This document shows positions 25,035 to 33,287 of a stretch of DNA of 64,000 nucleotides, piece by piece. Origin of the DNA: Pseudomonas sp. GM79 (GTDB taxonomy: Bacteria > Pseudomonadota > Gammaproteobacteria > Pseudomonadales > Pseudomonadaceae); NCBI RefSeq assembly GCF_000282495.1, contig NZ_AKJE01000111.1:1-64000 (forward strand). Direction: 5' to 3'. A program made the position numbers and the translations under genes. The stretch's first letter is position 1, and every line of letters starts with the position of its first letter. Below the pieces are notes generated by a model, which worked only from the letters and a program-made list of their open reading frames with translations, searched no databases and was not told the DNA's origin.

Positions 25035-25631
25035 ATGCAAAACCATCAAGTCATCTATGATGCGAACAAAAAACCACTTTTCGTCGTCATCCCGTACGAC
25101 GACGAGTACAAGCGGGCATTCGGAATTGAGCCATCGCTGGCTGCGATGAGCTCCGACTACGAAATCCCGCTGACGATCACCCTGCCAAACGCTGGGGCCG
25201 GTGCAACTATTGACCTTCCACGATTCGTCGAATACTGGGTGCGCTGTGGAATCCAAAGCCTTCCTATCAACAAGCGTGCCAAACCGCTTCGTGAATTCGA
25301 AGGCCGGGAGCGGTTCTCGCTCGAAGCTCTGATTCGGACCTGCTTCATCACCGAGCCGTATCGGAACACCATGCAGGCGGTCAACGAGGTTACAGACCAG
25401 TTGATCAACACCGGCCTATTTCGCGAGGTGCGCTTCAATCAGGCACAATTGCTTCCTGGAAAAATCTTCGATCGTGAGCAAGCCATCCTGCAGGCCGAGA
25501 TCCAGCCATACTCGCGGACTGTGAACTGCCTCGAAATCGTCTACGAAAAAGCAGCCGAGTTCTGCAAGCAGCATCCGATTCCGAAAGACAGCAAAATCGA
25601 CTCCCGGTGGTTTAATCGAGATCGCCCTTGA
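25035..25631 (+). CDS. plus-strand moron with Phd-like N-terminus, function unknown
   Basis: 198 residues (MQNHQVIYDANKKPLFVVIP...). The first 30 residues resemble the N-terminal strand-helix of Phd/YefM-type antitoxins (QVIYDANKKPLFVVIPYDDE), while the remainder is not a known toxin. It has its own promoter with two GGAGT dyads and a GGAGG SD. It interrupts the head genes on the opposite strand. An autoregulated prophage gene expressed in lysogens is likely; the activity is unknown. Confidence 0.65.
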   Translation: MQNHQVIYDANKKPLFVVIPYDDEYKRAFGIEPSLAAMSSDYEIPLTITLPNAGAGATIDLPRFVEYWVRCGIQSLPINKRAKPLREFEGRERFSLEALIRTCFITEPYRNTMQAVNEVTDQLINTGLFREVRFNQAQLLPGKIFDREQAILQAEIQPYSRTVNCLEIVYEKAAEFCKQHPIPKDSKIDSRWFNRDRP

Positions 25632-25674
25632 TTCCTTGAGGTGGGCGTTGCTGAGCAACCCCGCCGCTCGTTTC

Positions 25675-26760
25675 TCAGAGACCAGCGCTGTAGAAAGCAA
25701 GCGGCTCGAGCTTTTTCATCTCCAATAGAGTCAGCGGTGCAAAATTGCGATCAAGCTGCAACTCGGCGAAGCGCTCGACGTTCAGCCCTCCCTCCCGGAA
25801 CAGCTTCGCCCGAACCGGCCCGATAGCCTTGTCCTGAAACGCCGCCGGCTGTTGCTTGAGCCAGTCGTAATAGCTGAGGTCTGCCCTCACCTGCTGGGCG
25901 CCTCTGTCGCCGATGGATGCCCGGGTGGCGTCCTTGGCGAACAGAGCGCTGAAGCGCGTCACCGCCACCACCGTTGAACGGCAGTTGATGTGGATCGGCG
26001 GCCGCGGCCCCTCGGTCAACTTGAAGCGCTGCTTGTCGAGGGACCGGCACTGACTGGTGGTCTTCGTGTCCAGGGTGCTGACCCACTCCACCGCCTGCAC
26101 GACATCAGAGTTCTCTTTCAGCGTTTCCATGCGCGCCTGGGTGGCGACGTGCTGCACCGCTGTCCGAACCACGGCGCCGGCGTTCCGGTTGGTCGTGGCC
26201 AAGATGCCGTCGTTGTACTGAAGCGCCTTAGTCCCGCGAATGTTCTTGATGATCTGGAAGTTCGTTTGGCCTTCGAAGAAGCCCTGCCGGATCGCACCAG
26301 TGAGTCGTTGTCGCTCGGCGGCGGTGAAGCCATCAATGAACGACTTGAGCAGCTTGCCGCCATCCGCACCGCGCACGCTGAGCGGATTGGTGAGGATGGC
26401 CGCCCTGATTGCAGCAGCGCCAGGCACAGCGGCATTAAACGAGACGCCCACCGGTGCCGCCCGAGTCAGGCTGGTCGCTTCGAACTCAGCCTCATAGTTC
26501 GCAATATCCACCAGATCGAGGTTCAGCTTGTCGCTGTAGCGGTTGAAGATGCCCAGCAGCAGGCCGTCCACTTCACTCAGCAGCCGCTCCAGCCTGACGA
26601 TGGTGTAATCCGTCAGGTCGGTCCGGGTCAGCCGCTCACGAATCGAGCGGTCAATCTCCTTGAGGAAAGGCCCAAACTTCGCGACCTCCCCCGACTTAAG
26701 TTGCTCGAGGAAAACGGCATGCCGGATCGTGGCATCAAGGATTGCTTGGTTTGCCGCCAT
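25675..26760 (-). CDS. head morphogenesis protein (SPP1 gp7 / Mu F-like)
   Basis: 361 residues. The C-terminal half contains the Mu F/SPP1 gp7 signature: VQHVATQARMETL, then TLDTKTTSQCRSLDKQ and PPIHINCRSTVV with conserved Cys and His. It is a minor capsid protein bound to the portal. Overlaps the portal gene by 26 nt. Confidence 0.9.
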   Translation of the reverse strand: MAANQAILDATIRHAVFLEQLKSGEVAKFGPFLKEIDRSIRERLTRTDLTDYTIVRLERLLSEVDGLLLGIFNRYSDKLNLDLVDIANYEAEFEATSLTRAAPVGVSFNAAVPGAAAIRAAILTNPLSVRGADGGKLLKSFIDGFTAAERQRLTGAIRQGFFEGQTNFQIIKNIRGTKALQYNDGILATTNRNAGAVVRTAVQHVATQARMETLKENSDVVQAVEWVSTLDTKTTSQCRSLDKQRFKLTEGPRPPIHINCRSTVVAVTRFSALFAKDATRASIGDRGAQQVRADLSYYDWLKQQPAAFQDKAIGPVRAKLFREGGLNVERFAELQLDRNFAPLTLLEMKKLEPLAFYSAGL

Positions 26761-28195
26761 TCGGGATTACCTCGTCGTCATCCAAGTCGATCACTGGATT
26801 CTCTGTTTCCAGTTCGTCGCGGATCTGATCGTCGGTCTTCTCTGGATCGATCACCCCCCGATCGCGCAGGTACTGCCAGAAATCGCCCGCCGGCAACTTG
26901 CCGCCCTGCACTGCGTTGAACAGTGCGGAAAGGATCGTTGCGTCCAGGGTGATCTGGCTGAAGTCCTGATTGAGCTTGTAGAGGGTTTCGCCCGGAGCAT
27001 TCACGAACTCAGCCATCCAGACCAGACACTGGCTGTAGGCCTCGCTGACGTTGCTCACTACCAGCGACAGGACACTGTGTTCCGCGGCGCTGTCGTTATC
27101 GGCCTGGGTCGCGGTCTTCACCGCGCTACCGCGCTCGATCAGCCGGGCACCGAGCGACACCATGTCCTCTTTCTTGGCGTCCATGGCCTCTTTGACGAGG
27201 GTGTTCGGCTCAGGCTGAGCAAAGCCACACGATCCATTGGCCGGCAGCGTCAGTGGAGCGCGGGAGCCGACGTAGATGCCGTTCGCTTCCAGGTGATCGC
27301 GCCAAGCCTCATCGAGTCCGGAAATCCAGAACTGTGGCTGACCCGAGAACCACACCGAATCCTCGTAGTCCGCGCTGTTGCAGTAATGGCCGATGTTCAG
27401 CACGGCCATGTCGTACAGCGGCGAATCGTCGATGCTGGTGTCGTTGTTCTCGCTGCCGAGGAACTGGAACGGAATCAGCTTCCACGGATGACCAAGGCCA
27501 TTCAGCGGAGTGAAAGACGCGATGACCATCGTTGTTTCGCTGCTGCTCTCTTCCCAGACTTCCTGCGTGTAGATGCCGGCCTCGTCGAGGCGAAGCACTC
27601 TGTATTGCACGACCTTGTCACTGCCGAAACCGTCATCCGTATCTTTGTCGGCCTCTTCGCGCAGGACAACCAGGCTCAGCAGGTGTTGGCCTCCGACCTT
27701 GCGAGTTTTCCAGTTCCTGATGGCTTCGGCCGGGTAGCTGGCAACGCTTGCCCGGGCCCGGCCTGCTTGTTCGTCAGCCCTGCTCACGGTACCGGCTTCG
27801 ACGGCGGCGTAATCCACCAGCAGACCATGGCGGCCGACTTCGAGCAGATGCCCAATGACCGATTGCGATTGCTGATAGACGCTTACGCCCTGCCCGTCGA
27901 TGTCCTTCGACACGTAGTCGAGTGCGCCAGGGACGGTCAGTGTTGGCCAGGTACGGAACACTGCCCCCACCAGACTGTGTTTAGTCCGGCCGGTCGCGTT
28001 GTAGAACACGGCGCGTTGCTTATAGCCCTTGTAGCGGTCCCTGTTCTCGGCGCTGGTGTCATGTTCATTTGGCTTCGGCAGATAAACATCGCCTCGGGCC
28101 TTGACCGTTTCGGAGCCTTTGCACACGTCGCGCACCAGCCGCCAACGGGACTGTGCCGCGTCGTATTCCGGGCGGGTGTAGGTGACGTCTGCCAT
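26735..28195 (-). CDS. portal protein (DUF4055 type)
   Basis: 486 residues starting MADVTYTRPEYDAAQSRWRL. The family hallmarks are present: the YKQRAVFYNATGRTKHSLVG opening, RHGLLVDYA, the central SPLYDMAVLNIGHYCNSADYEDSVW and an acidic C-terminus. It forms the DNA entry ring. The start overlaps the TerL stop (TAATG). Confidence 0.9.
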   Translation of the reverse strand: MADVTYTRPEYDAAQSRWRLVRDVCKGSETVKARGDVYLPKPNEHDTSAENRDRYKGYKQRAVFYNATGRTKHSLVGAVFRTWPTLTVPGALDYVSKDIDGQGVSVYQQSQSVIGHLLEVGRHGLLVDYAAVEAGTVSRADEQAGRARASVASYPAEAIRNWKTRKVGGQHLLSLVVLREEADKDTDDGFGSDKVVQYRVLRLDEAGIYTQEVWEESSSETTMVIASFTPLNGLGHPWKLIPFQFLGSENNDTSIDDSPLYDMAVLNIGHYCNSADYEDSVWFSGQPQFWISGLDEAWRDHLEANGIYVGSRAPLTLPANGSCGFAQPEPNTLVKEAMDAKKEDMVSLGARLIERGSAVKTATQADNDSAAEHSVLSLVVSNVSEAYSQCLVWMAEFVNAPGETLYKLNQDFSQITLDATILSALFNAVQGGKLPAGDFWQYLRDRGVIDPEKTDDQIRDELETENPVIDLDDDEVIPNGGKPSNP

Positions 28196-29682
28196 TAGCG
28201 TGCGAATCCCATTTTGATTGATTTGACCGGCTTCCTTGCGCTCTTGGCGACAGCGAAGTACCGGAATCCGTCGGAGCCGTGAGACGTCCAGTCGTGAAGC
28301 GGTTTGTCTTTCCAGCAGCCGCGCTTGTCGTCCCACTCCTTGCGGTAGTTCTCAAGACAGGCGATGCCTTCCTCGCATTTGGACTCGTCGAAGGCGCACT
28401 TGGGCAGGATCTCGCGAGCCTGTTCAATGCCATCGTTGATACCGAGCTTGGGAACGACCTGGAACGTCATGCAGTACTTCTGCCCGTCGATGTCGTAGCC
28501 CTCACGGGCCAGTTCTCGGCGGGTCTTTGCATCGCTGCCGAACTCGCGGTTATCGATGTCATGCGGCCCCCAATGCTCTGAATACGTGTAGCCACGATCC
28601 TTCAGCACCTTCATGTAGTGGCGCAGACCTTCGCCCGAGTTCTCGTAGTAATCGATGATGTGATATTCCTCGCCGACCTGACGCACGAACCAGATGGCCG
28701 TGGAGTCGCCGACGCCGATATCCCAGAAAGTCATCACCGGCAAATGGCTGTTGTTCGGCAGCACACCCACGCGCTGACTGGCGTAAAGCTTGGTGAACTG
28801 CTGGGCGTAGTAGGCGCCCTCAATCGACTGCTGGAAGGCTTCGGCCGGCAGAGACGGGTATTCCCGCTTCATGTCGTCGCCGAGTGTCTTCTCCTTGGCC
28901 GCGTACCAGGCGCGTTGACCGTCGTTCGTGACGATCCCGTGCTTGGCGTGCAACTCGTTGAAGTAATCGGTCAGGCGCTGCGGGATTACCACGTCAGTGG
29001 GGGCAAGCCAGTAGGCTTTGTTCTTCCACCAACTGAAAAAGAAGAACTTCCAGTCCAGCAAGCCAAGAGGCACGCCGGCCAGTTGTTGGCGCTCAGCACT
29101 CTGCGAGTAATCGAAGAAGTAGCCGGCCCGGCCCTCCGCCGTCGACTCAATCGTGACGAAACAATCGGTGGCCACAGCCTCGAATGCACCGGTGACGATC
29201 TCTCTGGCCTTGTGTGGAAACTTGGCGCAGATCTTCCCGAACTCAGACACATGCAGGTAACGCAGCGTGCCACCTCGGAACGACGTGGAAACGTAGAGCG
29301 AGCCGCCTTTGCTGAACACCAGCTCACCGGCAGCGTCGTTACTCGCCGGGTTGGCTGCGCGGATCTCGGCCGGTAGGTTGTCGTAGGCGTACTTCACTTT
29401 CTCCCGGAACAGGCGCTTGGCGTCGTTCAGGGTGTGAGCGATCAACGCGCACTTGGCCGACTCGAACAGAGCCGCGTCCAACTGGATGATGCAGCACTCA
29501 GTGGTGAAGCCGAGCTGCCGAGCCTTCAGGATGATGTTGCGGGTGTGCATCCCATCGAAGTACTCGAGCTGCTCGTCCGTCATCCGGAAGCGGACCTTCT
29601 TGCCCTGCTTGTCCGTGATGAAGTAGAGATTGTTCAGGCGCCAACGCTTGTCCCGGAGCAGCTTCAAGTGCTCGGGCTTCAT
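28195..29682 (-). CDS. terL: terminase large subunit
   Basis: 495 residues. Walker A-like LKARQLGFTT at about residues 53-62, Walker B VTIESTAEG near 177, and nuclease motif TFWDIGVGDSTA near 320 carrying the first catalytic Asp. It translocates and cuts phage DNA. One nt separates it from the TerS stop. Confidence 0.93.
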   Translation of the reverse strand: MKPEHLKLLRDKRWRLNNLYFITDKQGKKVRFRMTDEQLEYFDGMHTRNIILKARQLGFTTECCIIQLDAALFESAKCALIAHTLNDAKRLFREKVKYAYDNLPAEIRAANPASNDAAGELVFSKGGSLYVSTSFRGGTLRYLHVSEFGKICAKFPHKAREIVTGAFEAVATDCFVTIESTAEGRAGYFFDYSQSAERQQLAGVPLGLLDWKFFFFSWWKNKAYWLAPTDVVIPQRLTDYFNELHAKHGIVTNDGQRAWYAAKEKTLGDDMKREYPSLPAEAFQQSIEGAYYAQQFTKLYASQRVGVLPNNSHLPVMTFWDIGVGDSTAIWFVRQVGEEYHIIDYYENSGEGLRHYMKVLKDRGYTYSEHWGPHDIDNREFGSDAKTRRELAREGYDIDGQKYCMTFQVVPKLGINDGIEQAREILPKCAFDESKCEEGIACLENYRKEWDDKRGCWKDKPLHDWTSHGSDGFRYFAVAKSARKPVKSIKMGFAR

Positions 29683-29683
29683 G

Positions 29684-30292
29684 TCAGGCTTCCTTCGATA
29701 GATCGTCCATCAGTTTCGATAGCTCGTCGGCATCGTTGCCGCCAGTCTTGGTGTCGAGGTCGTAGGCTTGGCGCTCCAGGGAGATCAGGGTCTTCAGCGT
29801 CTCGGCCATTTCCTTCATCGTCTTGGAGCGACCAGGTAGATCGATGATCTTCTGGTACAGGTCGTTGCGCTTGTCCTGCCCGTTGTCGTCTTCGGAGCGC
29901 ATCAGCTCGCCCAACTCTTCAAACAGGTGGCGGTTGTCAGTCAGGCTTTCCAGCTCATCCAGCAGTTTGTTTGTGAGGCGCCGGCCGCGCGAGATGTCGC
30001 CGCGGTGAGCCATGCGGATGTTGGCAATGACCTCAGCGTTGACCTCAATGATCTCCCGCTCGGTTTCCACCGATTTGCTGGCAACCTGTGTGGCAACCTC
30101 TCGTTTGGCAACCAGTGAATCAGCCTTCGCCTTGATCTTCGCCTTAAGGTCTCGCTCCCATCCGTTCGCCTTGGCGCGCTTCTGGATAGCGGTGTGAGAG
30201 ACACCACAGGAGGCAGCGATCTCTCTTACGGAAAGCAATCCAGCCCGGTAGGCGCGTTCGATTGCCTCCCAGTCGGGCTGCTTGGTTGTCAT
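29684..30292 (-). CDS. terS: terminase small subunit
   Basis: 202 residues with an N-terminal helix-turn-helix (SVREIAASCGVSHTAIQKRAKANGW, residues 21-45) for DNA recognition, followed by a long helical oligomerisation region. It is the first gene of the packaging block. Confidence 0.88.
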   Translation of the reverse strand: MTTKQPDWEAIERAYRAGLLSVREIAASCGVSHTAIQKRAKANGWERDLKAKIKAKADSLVAKREVATQVASKSVETEREIIEVNAEVIANIRMAHRGDISRGRRLTNKLLDELESLTDNRHLFEELGELMRSEDDNGQDKRNDLYQKIIDLPGRSKTMKEMAETLKTLISLERQAYDLDTKTGGNDADELSKLMDDLSKEA

Positions 30293-30308
30293 TGGAATTC
30301 TCTGATAC

Positions 30309-30337
30309 TTGAAATAGTGGCGCGTTGCCGGTATTGG
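30309..30337 (+). promoter_or_regulatory. promoter of plus-strand moron
   Basis: TTGAAA, 17-bp spacer, TATTGG. It is oriented toward the gene at 30369, which also has AAGGAA before its ATG. Confidence 0.55.
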
Positions 30338-30368
30338 TGAGACTCAACTCATCAGCAAGGAAAGCAAC

Positions 30369-30575
30369 ATGTCTGAATTGGCAAAAAACGTGACCAGCGC
30401 CAGCCCAAAAAAAACTAATGAGGAACACTACCGCGCTTATGCTGTAGCCGCTGCACTTGAGGTGATTGCGGGATACGTGGCATCAGGCCTGTCGGTGAAC
30501 TTAGAGTCGGAGATGGAAAGTCTCTCAAGCTATGCTGACAAAATCCAAGAAGCGCTGAAGGTCAACGCAGAGTGA
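30369..30575 (+). CDS. plus-strand moron, small helical protein
   Basis: 68 residues (MSELAKNVTSASPKKTNEEH...), with an alanine-rich helix and an acidic amphipathic C-terminal helix. No family recognised. It has its own promoter and sits between terS and the small-gene group on the opposite strand, typical of a lysogenically expressed moron. Confidence 0.6.
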   Translation: MSELAKNVTSASPKKTNEEHYRAYAVAAALEVIAGYVASGLSVNLESEMESLSSYADKIQEALKVNAE

Positions 30576-30606
30576 TTCATCAGTGCCGCACTCACCTGCG
30601 GCACAT

Positions 30607-30861
30607 CTACCCTTCCCCGCCATCCAGCAGCACATCAATCAACTTCTGCTCACCCAGACGCATGGCACCCAAGCACTGCAGGTCGTCACACTTAGGCCCC
30701 AGCCCGAACACAGTGACCTCGCCTTTTGGGCCGATCAGGGTCAGAGCACCAACAGAACAATGCGGATGCACACCGGCATCGAGATCATCAGCAATCTTGC
30801 GCAGGGTCTTGGCGGCGTCGCGCCAGTCCTCTCGTTTGAATTCCACAACCTTGACGGTCAC
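30607..30861 (-). CDS. small phage protein
   Basis: 84 residues (MTVKVVEFKREDWRDAAKTL...), alpha/beta, a type seen near the lysis/terminase boundary of Pseudomonas phages. It directly abuts the next small gene upstream. Function unknown. Confidence 0.6.
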   Translation of the reverse strand: MTVKVVEFKREDWRDAAKTLRKIADDLDAGVHPHCSVGALTLIGPKGEVTVFGLGPKCDDLQCLGAMRLGEQKLIDVLLDGGEG

Positions 30862-31050
30862 TCAACTCACCATGATGTTGGTCTGCGTCAGGGCGTGCCC
30901 GTGCAAGAGAGACACGACCAATCCTTGAGGGAGGCCGGCAGCCTTGGCAGCGTCAATCGCTTTGGCGATGGCGCTATCCAGTTCAGTCACTGCCTGGTTG
31001 ATGGCGGGGCTCAGCGGCAGAGCGTGATGTAGCCGAGTCACCTTGCTCAT
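30862..31050 (-). CDS. small phage protein
   Basis: 62 residues (MSKVTRLHHALPLSPAINQA...), helical. It shares its first base with the stop of the Acb2-like gene and ends next to the 84-residue gene, so the three are co-translated. Function unknown. Confidence 0.6.
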   Translation of the reverse strand: MSKVTRLHHALPLSPAINQAVTELDSAIAKAIDAAKAAGLPQGLVVSLLHGHALTQTNIMVS

Positions 31051-31280
31051 CAGCTGAACGGATCAGCAGGTTTGGCGATCGAGCGTACGAACCACATGAA
31101 ACCTTGTTGCAAGTTCGTCTTGGCAAGGGCCAGCAGGCGTGGATCGACACCGTCAATCTGGCCGATTTGCTTGAACAGTTCACCGGCGTCAGCTTCAAGC
31201 GCCTTGATGGAGTTCATGCCGTCAATTTCCGATTGAGTCAGGTCGCGATAGCCAGTGATTTTCTTGTGCTGATTGTCCAT
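31050..31280 (-). CDS. Acb2-like cyclic-oligonucleotide sponge (anti-CBASS candidate)
   Basis: 76 residues: MDNQHKKITGYRDLTQSEID, then GMNSIKALEADAGELF and a C-terminal LQQGFMWFVRSIAKPADPF. The N-terminal (x)NQHxxIxGYRxLxxxEIxxMN pattern and the QxGFMxxVRxIAxP helix are what I recall of the Acb2/T4 Vs.4 family. These small hexamers sequester CBASS and other cyclic nucleotide signals and so block abortive defence. It is encoded in the late operon, just downstream of the spanins. A repeated dyad element (31303-31336) lies upstream of its start. Family assignment is by memory and should be tested. Confidence 0.75.
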   Translation of the reverse strand: MDNQHKKITGYRDLTQSEIDGMNSIKALEADAGELFKQIGQIDGVDPRLLALAKTNLQQGFMWFVRSIAKPADPFS

Positions 31281-31302
31281 TGTGATTCCCTCGTCGCAGG
31301 TT

Positions 31303-31336
31303 GCGACACAATTTGATGATTCGCGAAACGTGTCGC
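31303..31336. promoter_or_regulatory. CGACAC-N20-GTGTCG dyad element, copy 1
   Basis: GCGACAC and GTGTCGC lie 20 bp apart between the spanin stop and the Acb2-like start. On the minus strand this 34-bp sequence closely matches the one at 36704-36737 in front of gene O, including the trailing CAAC. Such identity in unrelated intergenic sites suggests a common regulator or RNA structure. Confidence 0.65.
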
Positions 31337-31339
31337 GGA

Positions 31340-31837
31340 CTACTTGATGTTCTGGGCGGCCGTATATGCCGCCTCACACGCAAAGCCAGCTATTCGGCTT
31401 CGGTCAAGCGCTTCTGCCAGGCTTCCCGCTGTTTCGTCAGCGCTTCTACGCAGGTCGGCAAGCAGAACTGTAAGGTCGGCTCTTGCCTTGCTTCCGCTGG
31501 CAACCTCGGCAGTACAGGACTTTCGACTGGCAACGAGGTCGGTGATTTGCTGCTGCAAGCTGCGAGCCCGGCCATCAGCAATAGCAACGGCAGCCGTAAC
31601 GTGTTCAGTCTTGGCTTTCGCATCGTCGGAGACTCGGTTGATGTCATCAGTGATTTGGTGTTGCAGGCGCAGTGTGTTGCCAAGGGAAGTCACCCGAGCA
31701 TTGGCCGTGTCGCGCTCAGCCACTACGAGCGCGCGATCAGCCTTCACGCTATCCAGCCGCCACGAGAGGTAGCCGATGGATGCGAGCGCAGCCAGAACAA
31801 CCCACATCCAGATCGGGACCATCCGAAGAAGAGTCAC
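31340..31837 (-). CDS. Rz: i-spanin (Rz-like, DUF2514)
   Basis: About 165 residues. An N-terminal membrane anchor (IWMWVVLAALASIGYL) is followed by a long periplasmic coiled coil, the form of an inner-membrane spanin. GTG start at 31837 is favoured because it overlaps the holin stop (GTGA); ATG at 31822 gives 160 residues. It encloses an Rz1 gene in another frame. Confidence 0.85.
   Translation of the reverse strand: MTLLRMVPIWMWVVLAALASIGYLSWRLDSVKADRALVVAERDTANARVTSLGNTLRLQHQITDDINRVSDDAKAKTEHVTAAVAIADGRARSLQQQITDLVASRKSCTAEVASGSKARADLTVLLADLRRSADETAGSLAEALDRSRIAGFACEAAYTAAQNIK
31390..31623 (-). CDS. Rz1: o-spanin lipoprotein (Rz1-like), nested in Rz
   Basis: 77 residues starting MRKPRLNTLRLPLLLLMAG, with lipobox LAAC after the hydrophobic segment (Cys at residue 23), then a proline-containing mature part. 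It is read in a different frame entirely inside Rz, the classic embedded arrangement. The two proteins fuse inner and outer membranes at lysis. Confidence 0.83.
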   Translation of the reverse strand: MRKPRLNTLRLPLLLLMAGLAACSSKSPTSLPVESPVLPRLPAEARQEPTLQFCLPTCVEALTKQREAWQKRLTEAE

Positions 31838-32178
31838 GGGTTCTTTCTCTCTGCTGCCTTGCCGACCTTGTCGCAGGTCATGCAGTGCTCGCAGTTCAGC
31901 GTTCGGCAGAGCCACGCTTTCACCGGCTGCCAGTACGTGACCATGAAGATGTGGCGCACGCCGGCCAGGGCCAGAGACACATGCAGCGTCAGTCCTGCGG
32001 TGGTCGGACCGAAGAAGATGTTCTGACTCCGAACCATCACCACAAAACCGCTGATGGCGATCGTCGAGTAGATCAGCTTCCCAAGGATGCCGTCCCTCAC
32101 CTTCCCGCTCAGTACGCACCAGGTGGCCCACAGCGAAATCAGACCTACCGCGATGGAGTTGATCAGTTCGTAATTCAT
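31834..32178 (-). CDS. holin-like membrane protein
   Basis: 114 residues with about three membrane segments (residues 7-25, 36-50, 60-80) and a cysteine-containing C-terminal tail (CRTLNCEHCMTC). It overlaps both neighbours by 4 nt within the lysis cassette. It is a holin or antiholin partner of the upstream 110-residue protein. The CxxxxCxxC tail is unusual for a holin. Confidence 0.65.
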   Translation of the reverse strand: MNYELINSIAVGLISLWATWCVLSGKVRDGILGKLIYSTIAISGFVVMVRSQNIFFGPTTAGLTLHVSLALAGVRHIFMVTYWQPVKAWLCRTLNCEHCMTCDKVGKAAERKNP

Positions 32179-32507
32179 GGTGGATTGCCTCCCCCGAACC
32201 GCTGGCGAATGAACGCCCAGAGGTCAGCGGCTTTAATAGCCCGGGTGATCGCAGCAATCAGCGATCCGCCGAAGGTGCCGAGTAGGAAGCCGATACCGGC
32301 AACGCTTCGAGGCTCGACGACGCCGAGGTAGGTGCTGACCAAACCCGTCAAGTAATGAGCGCAGGCAGCACCCGAGAAAATGAAGATCACCCAGGCTTTC
32401 CGGTCTACCAGGTCGTCCCGGTGCCACCAACTCGCAGCGATTGCCCCGAGCAGCCCAGCTGTGAACCATGTATCCAACCTGTCGAGCAGGCGGTAGAGAA
32501 GCTCCAT
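32175..32507 (-). CDS. putative holin
   Basis: 110 residues with three predicted membrane segments (about 15-28, 38-60, 68-90) and a charged C-terminus, like Pseudomonas phage holins. It heads the lysis cassette right after a terminator and precedes the second membrane protein and spanins. Confidence 0.7.
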   Translation of the reverse strand: MELLYRLLDRLDTWFTAGLLGAIAASWWHRDDLVDRKAWVIFIFSGAACAHYLTGLVSTYLGVVEPRSVAGIGFLLGTFGGSLIAAITRAIKAADLWAFIRQRFGGGNPP

Positions 32508-32595
32508 GCGCTCGACTCCGTTGGCATGACGTGAATTGAATCAGCTCCAGCAGCACTCCCAGCTCAGAGCGATGGGTGTGGCGGAGCCGAAAACG

Positions 32596-32623
32596 AAAAA
32601 GCCCCAGCAAATGCCAGGGCTTT
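32596..32623. terminator. terminator upstream of lysis cassette
   Basis: AAAAGCCC/GGGCTTTT stem with an 12-nt loop and T-tracts on both strands. It lies between the DUF2158-like gene and the holin and may end early transcripts until the Q-type antiterminator acts. Confidence 0.65.
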
Positions 32624-32643
32624 TAATTGAAACTAAAGATCTT

Positions 32644-33102
32644 CTAGATCGGCTTAACGGTGCCAATTTCAAACTCACCGCGCACCTCTTTCTTGCCGCT
32701 CACCCACCTGCATCCAACGAGATCATGCCGAGTTGATCCATTAGTTCTAGCGATGTTCCCGCCAAAGGCCACTGCAACACTGAAATCCTTGGGTCCACAG
32801 CGATCAACTACCATGCGCGGACCACCCGAAGCGAGTTCGACCGGTTCACCCTCTCGGGGGTTGTAGAACTCAGTGGACTTCACGAACTGTAGGTCAGTTT
32901 TTTTTATTTTATTTCTCTTCAATTCAGTTTTTTCAAACCACTTGCACTCGACATAATCGTTGCTCATGGTCTGCGGCGCCGCCATTCGTCCCGTGACCCC
33001 AAGCGCCCCCCCCACAGGAACCGGACCAGCATTGATCACAGTCATAAGTTGGTTGGTTAATGTGTAACGTACAACATCGCCCAGCTTCAATGCTTCGCTC
33101 AT
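32644..33102 (-). CDS. DUF2158/YodC-like tandem-domain protein
   Basis: 152 residues with two similar halves: ALKLGDVVRYTLTNQLMTV... ending in a C-x-W segment (VECKWFE), and GEPVELASGGPRMVVDRCG... ending in VGCRWVSGKKEVRGEF. Each half looks like a YodC/DUF2158 domain. Very strong GGAGG SD. The late promoter may lie in 33103-33187. Role unknown. Confidence 0.65.
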   Translation of the reverse strand: MSEALKLGDVVRYTLTNQLMTVINAGPVPVGGALGVTGRMAAPQTMSNDYVECKWFEKTELKRNKIKKTDLQFVKSTEFYNPREGEPVELASGGPRMVVDRCGPKDFSVAVAFGGNIARTNGSTRHDLVGCRWVSGKKEVRGEFEIGTVKPI

Positions 33103-33186
33103 TAGTGAGCCTCCTTGTTAGCTCAACCCAATATGAGGGTTGAAACAAGAAATTCAAGCTCCCTAGTAACCGCGAACGCATCCATT

Positions 33187-33211
33187 AAAAAACCCGGTGC
33201 TTGGCCGGGTT
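33187..33211 (-). terminator. terminator after Q-position gene
   Basis: On the minus strand, AACCCGG/CCGGGTT hairpin followed by six T, about 80 nt after the gene at 33288. It matches the position of the lambda tR' terminator overcome by Q, or simply ends the early transcript. Confidence 0.75.
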
Positions 33212-33287
33212 CAGATATTCGTGTGCGTGTTGCGTGAATTGCGCACTATGGGAAAAGTACGCGCAATTCCCCGTCACGTCAATATGA

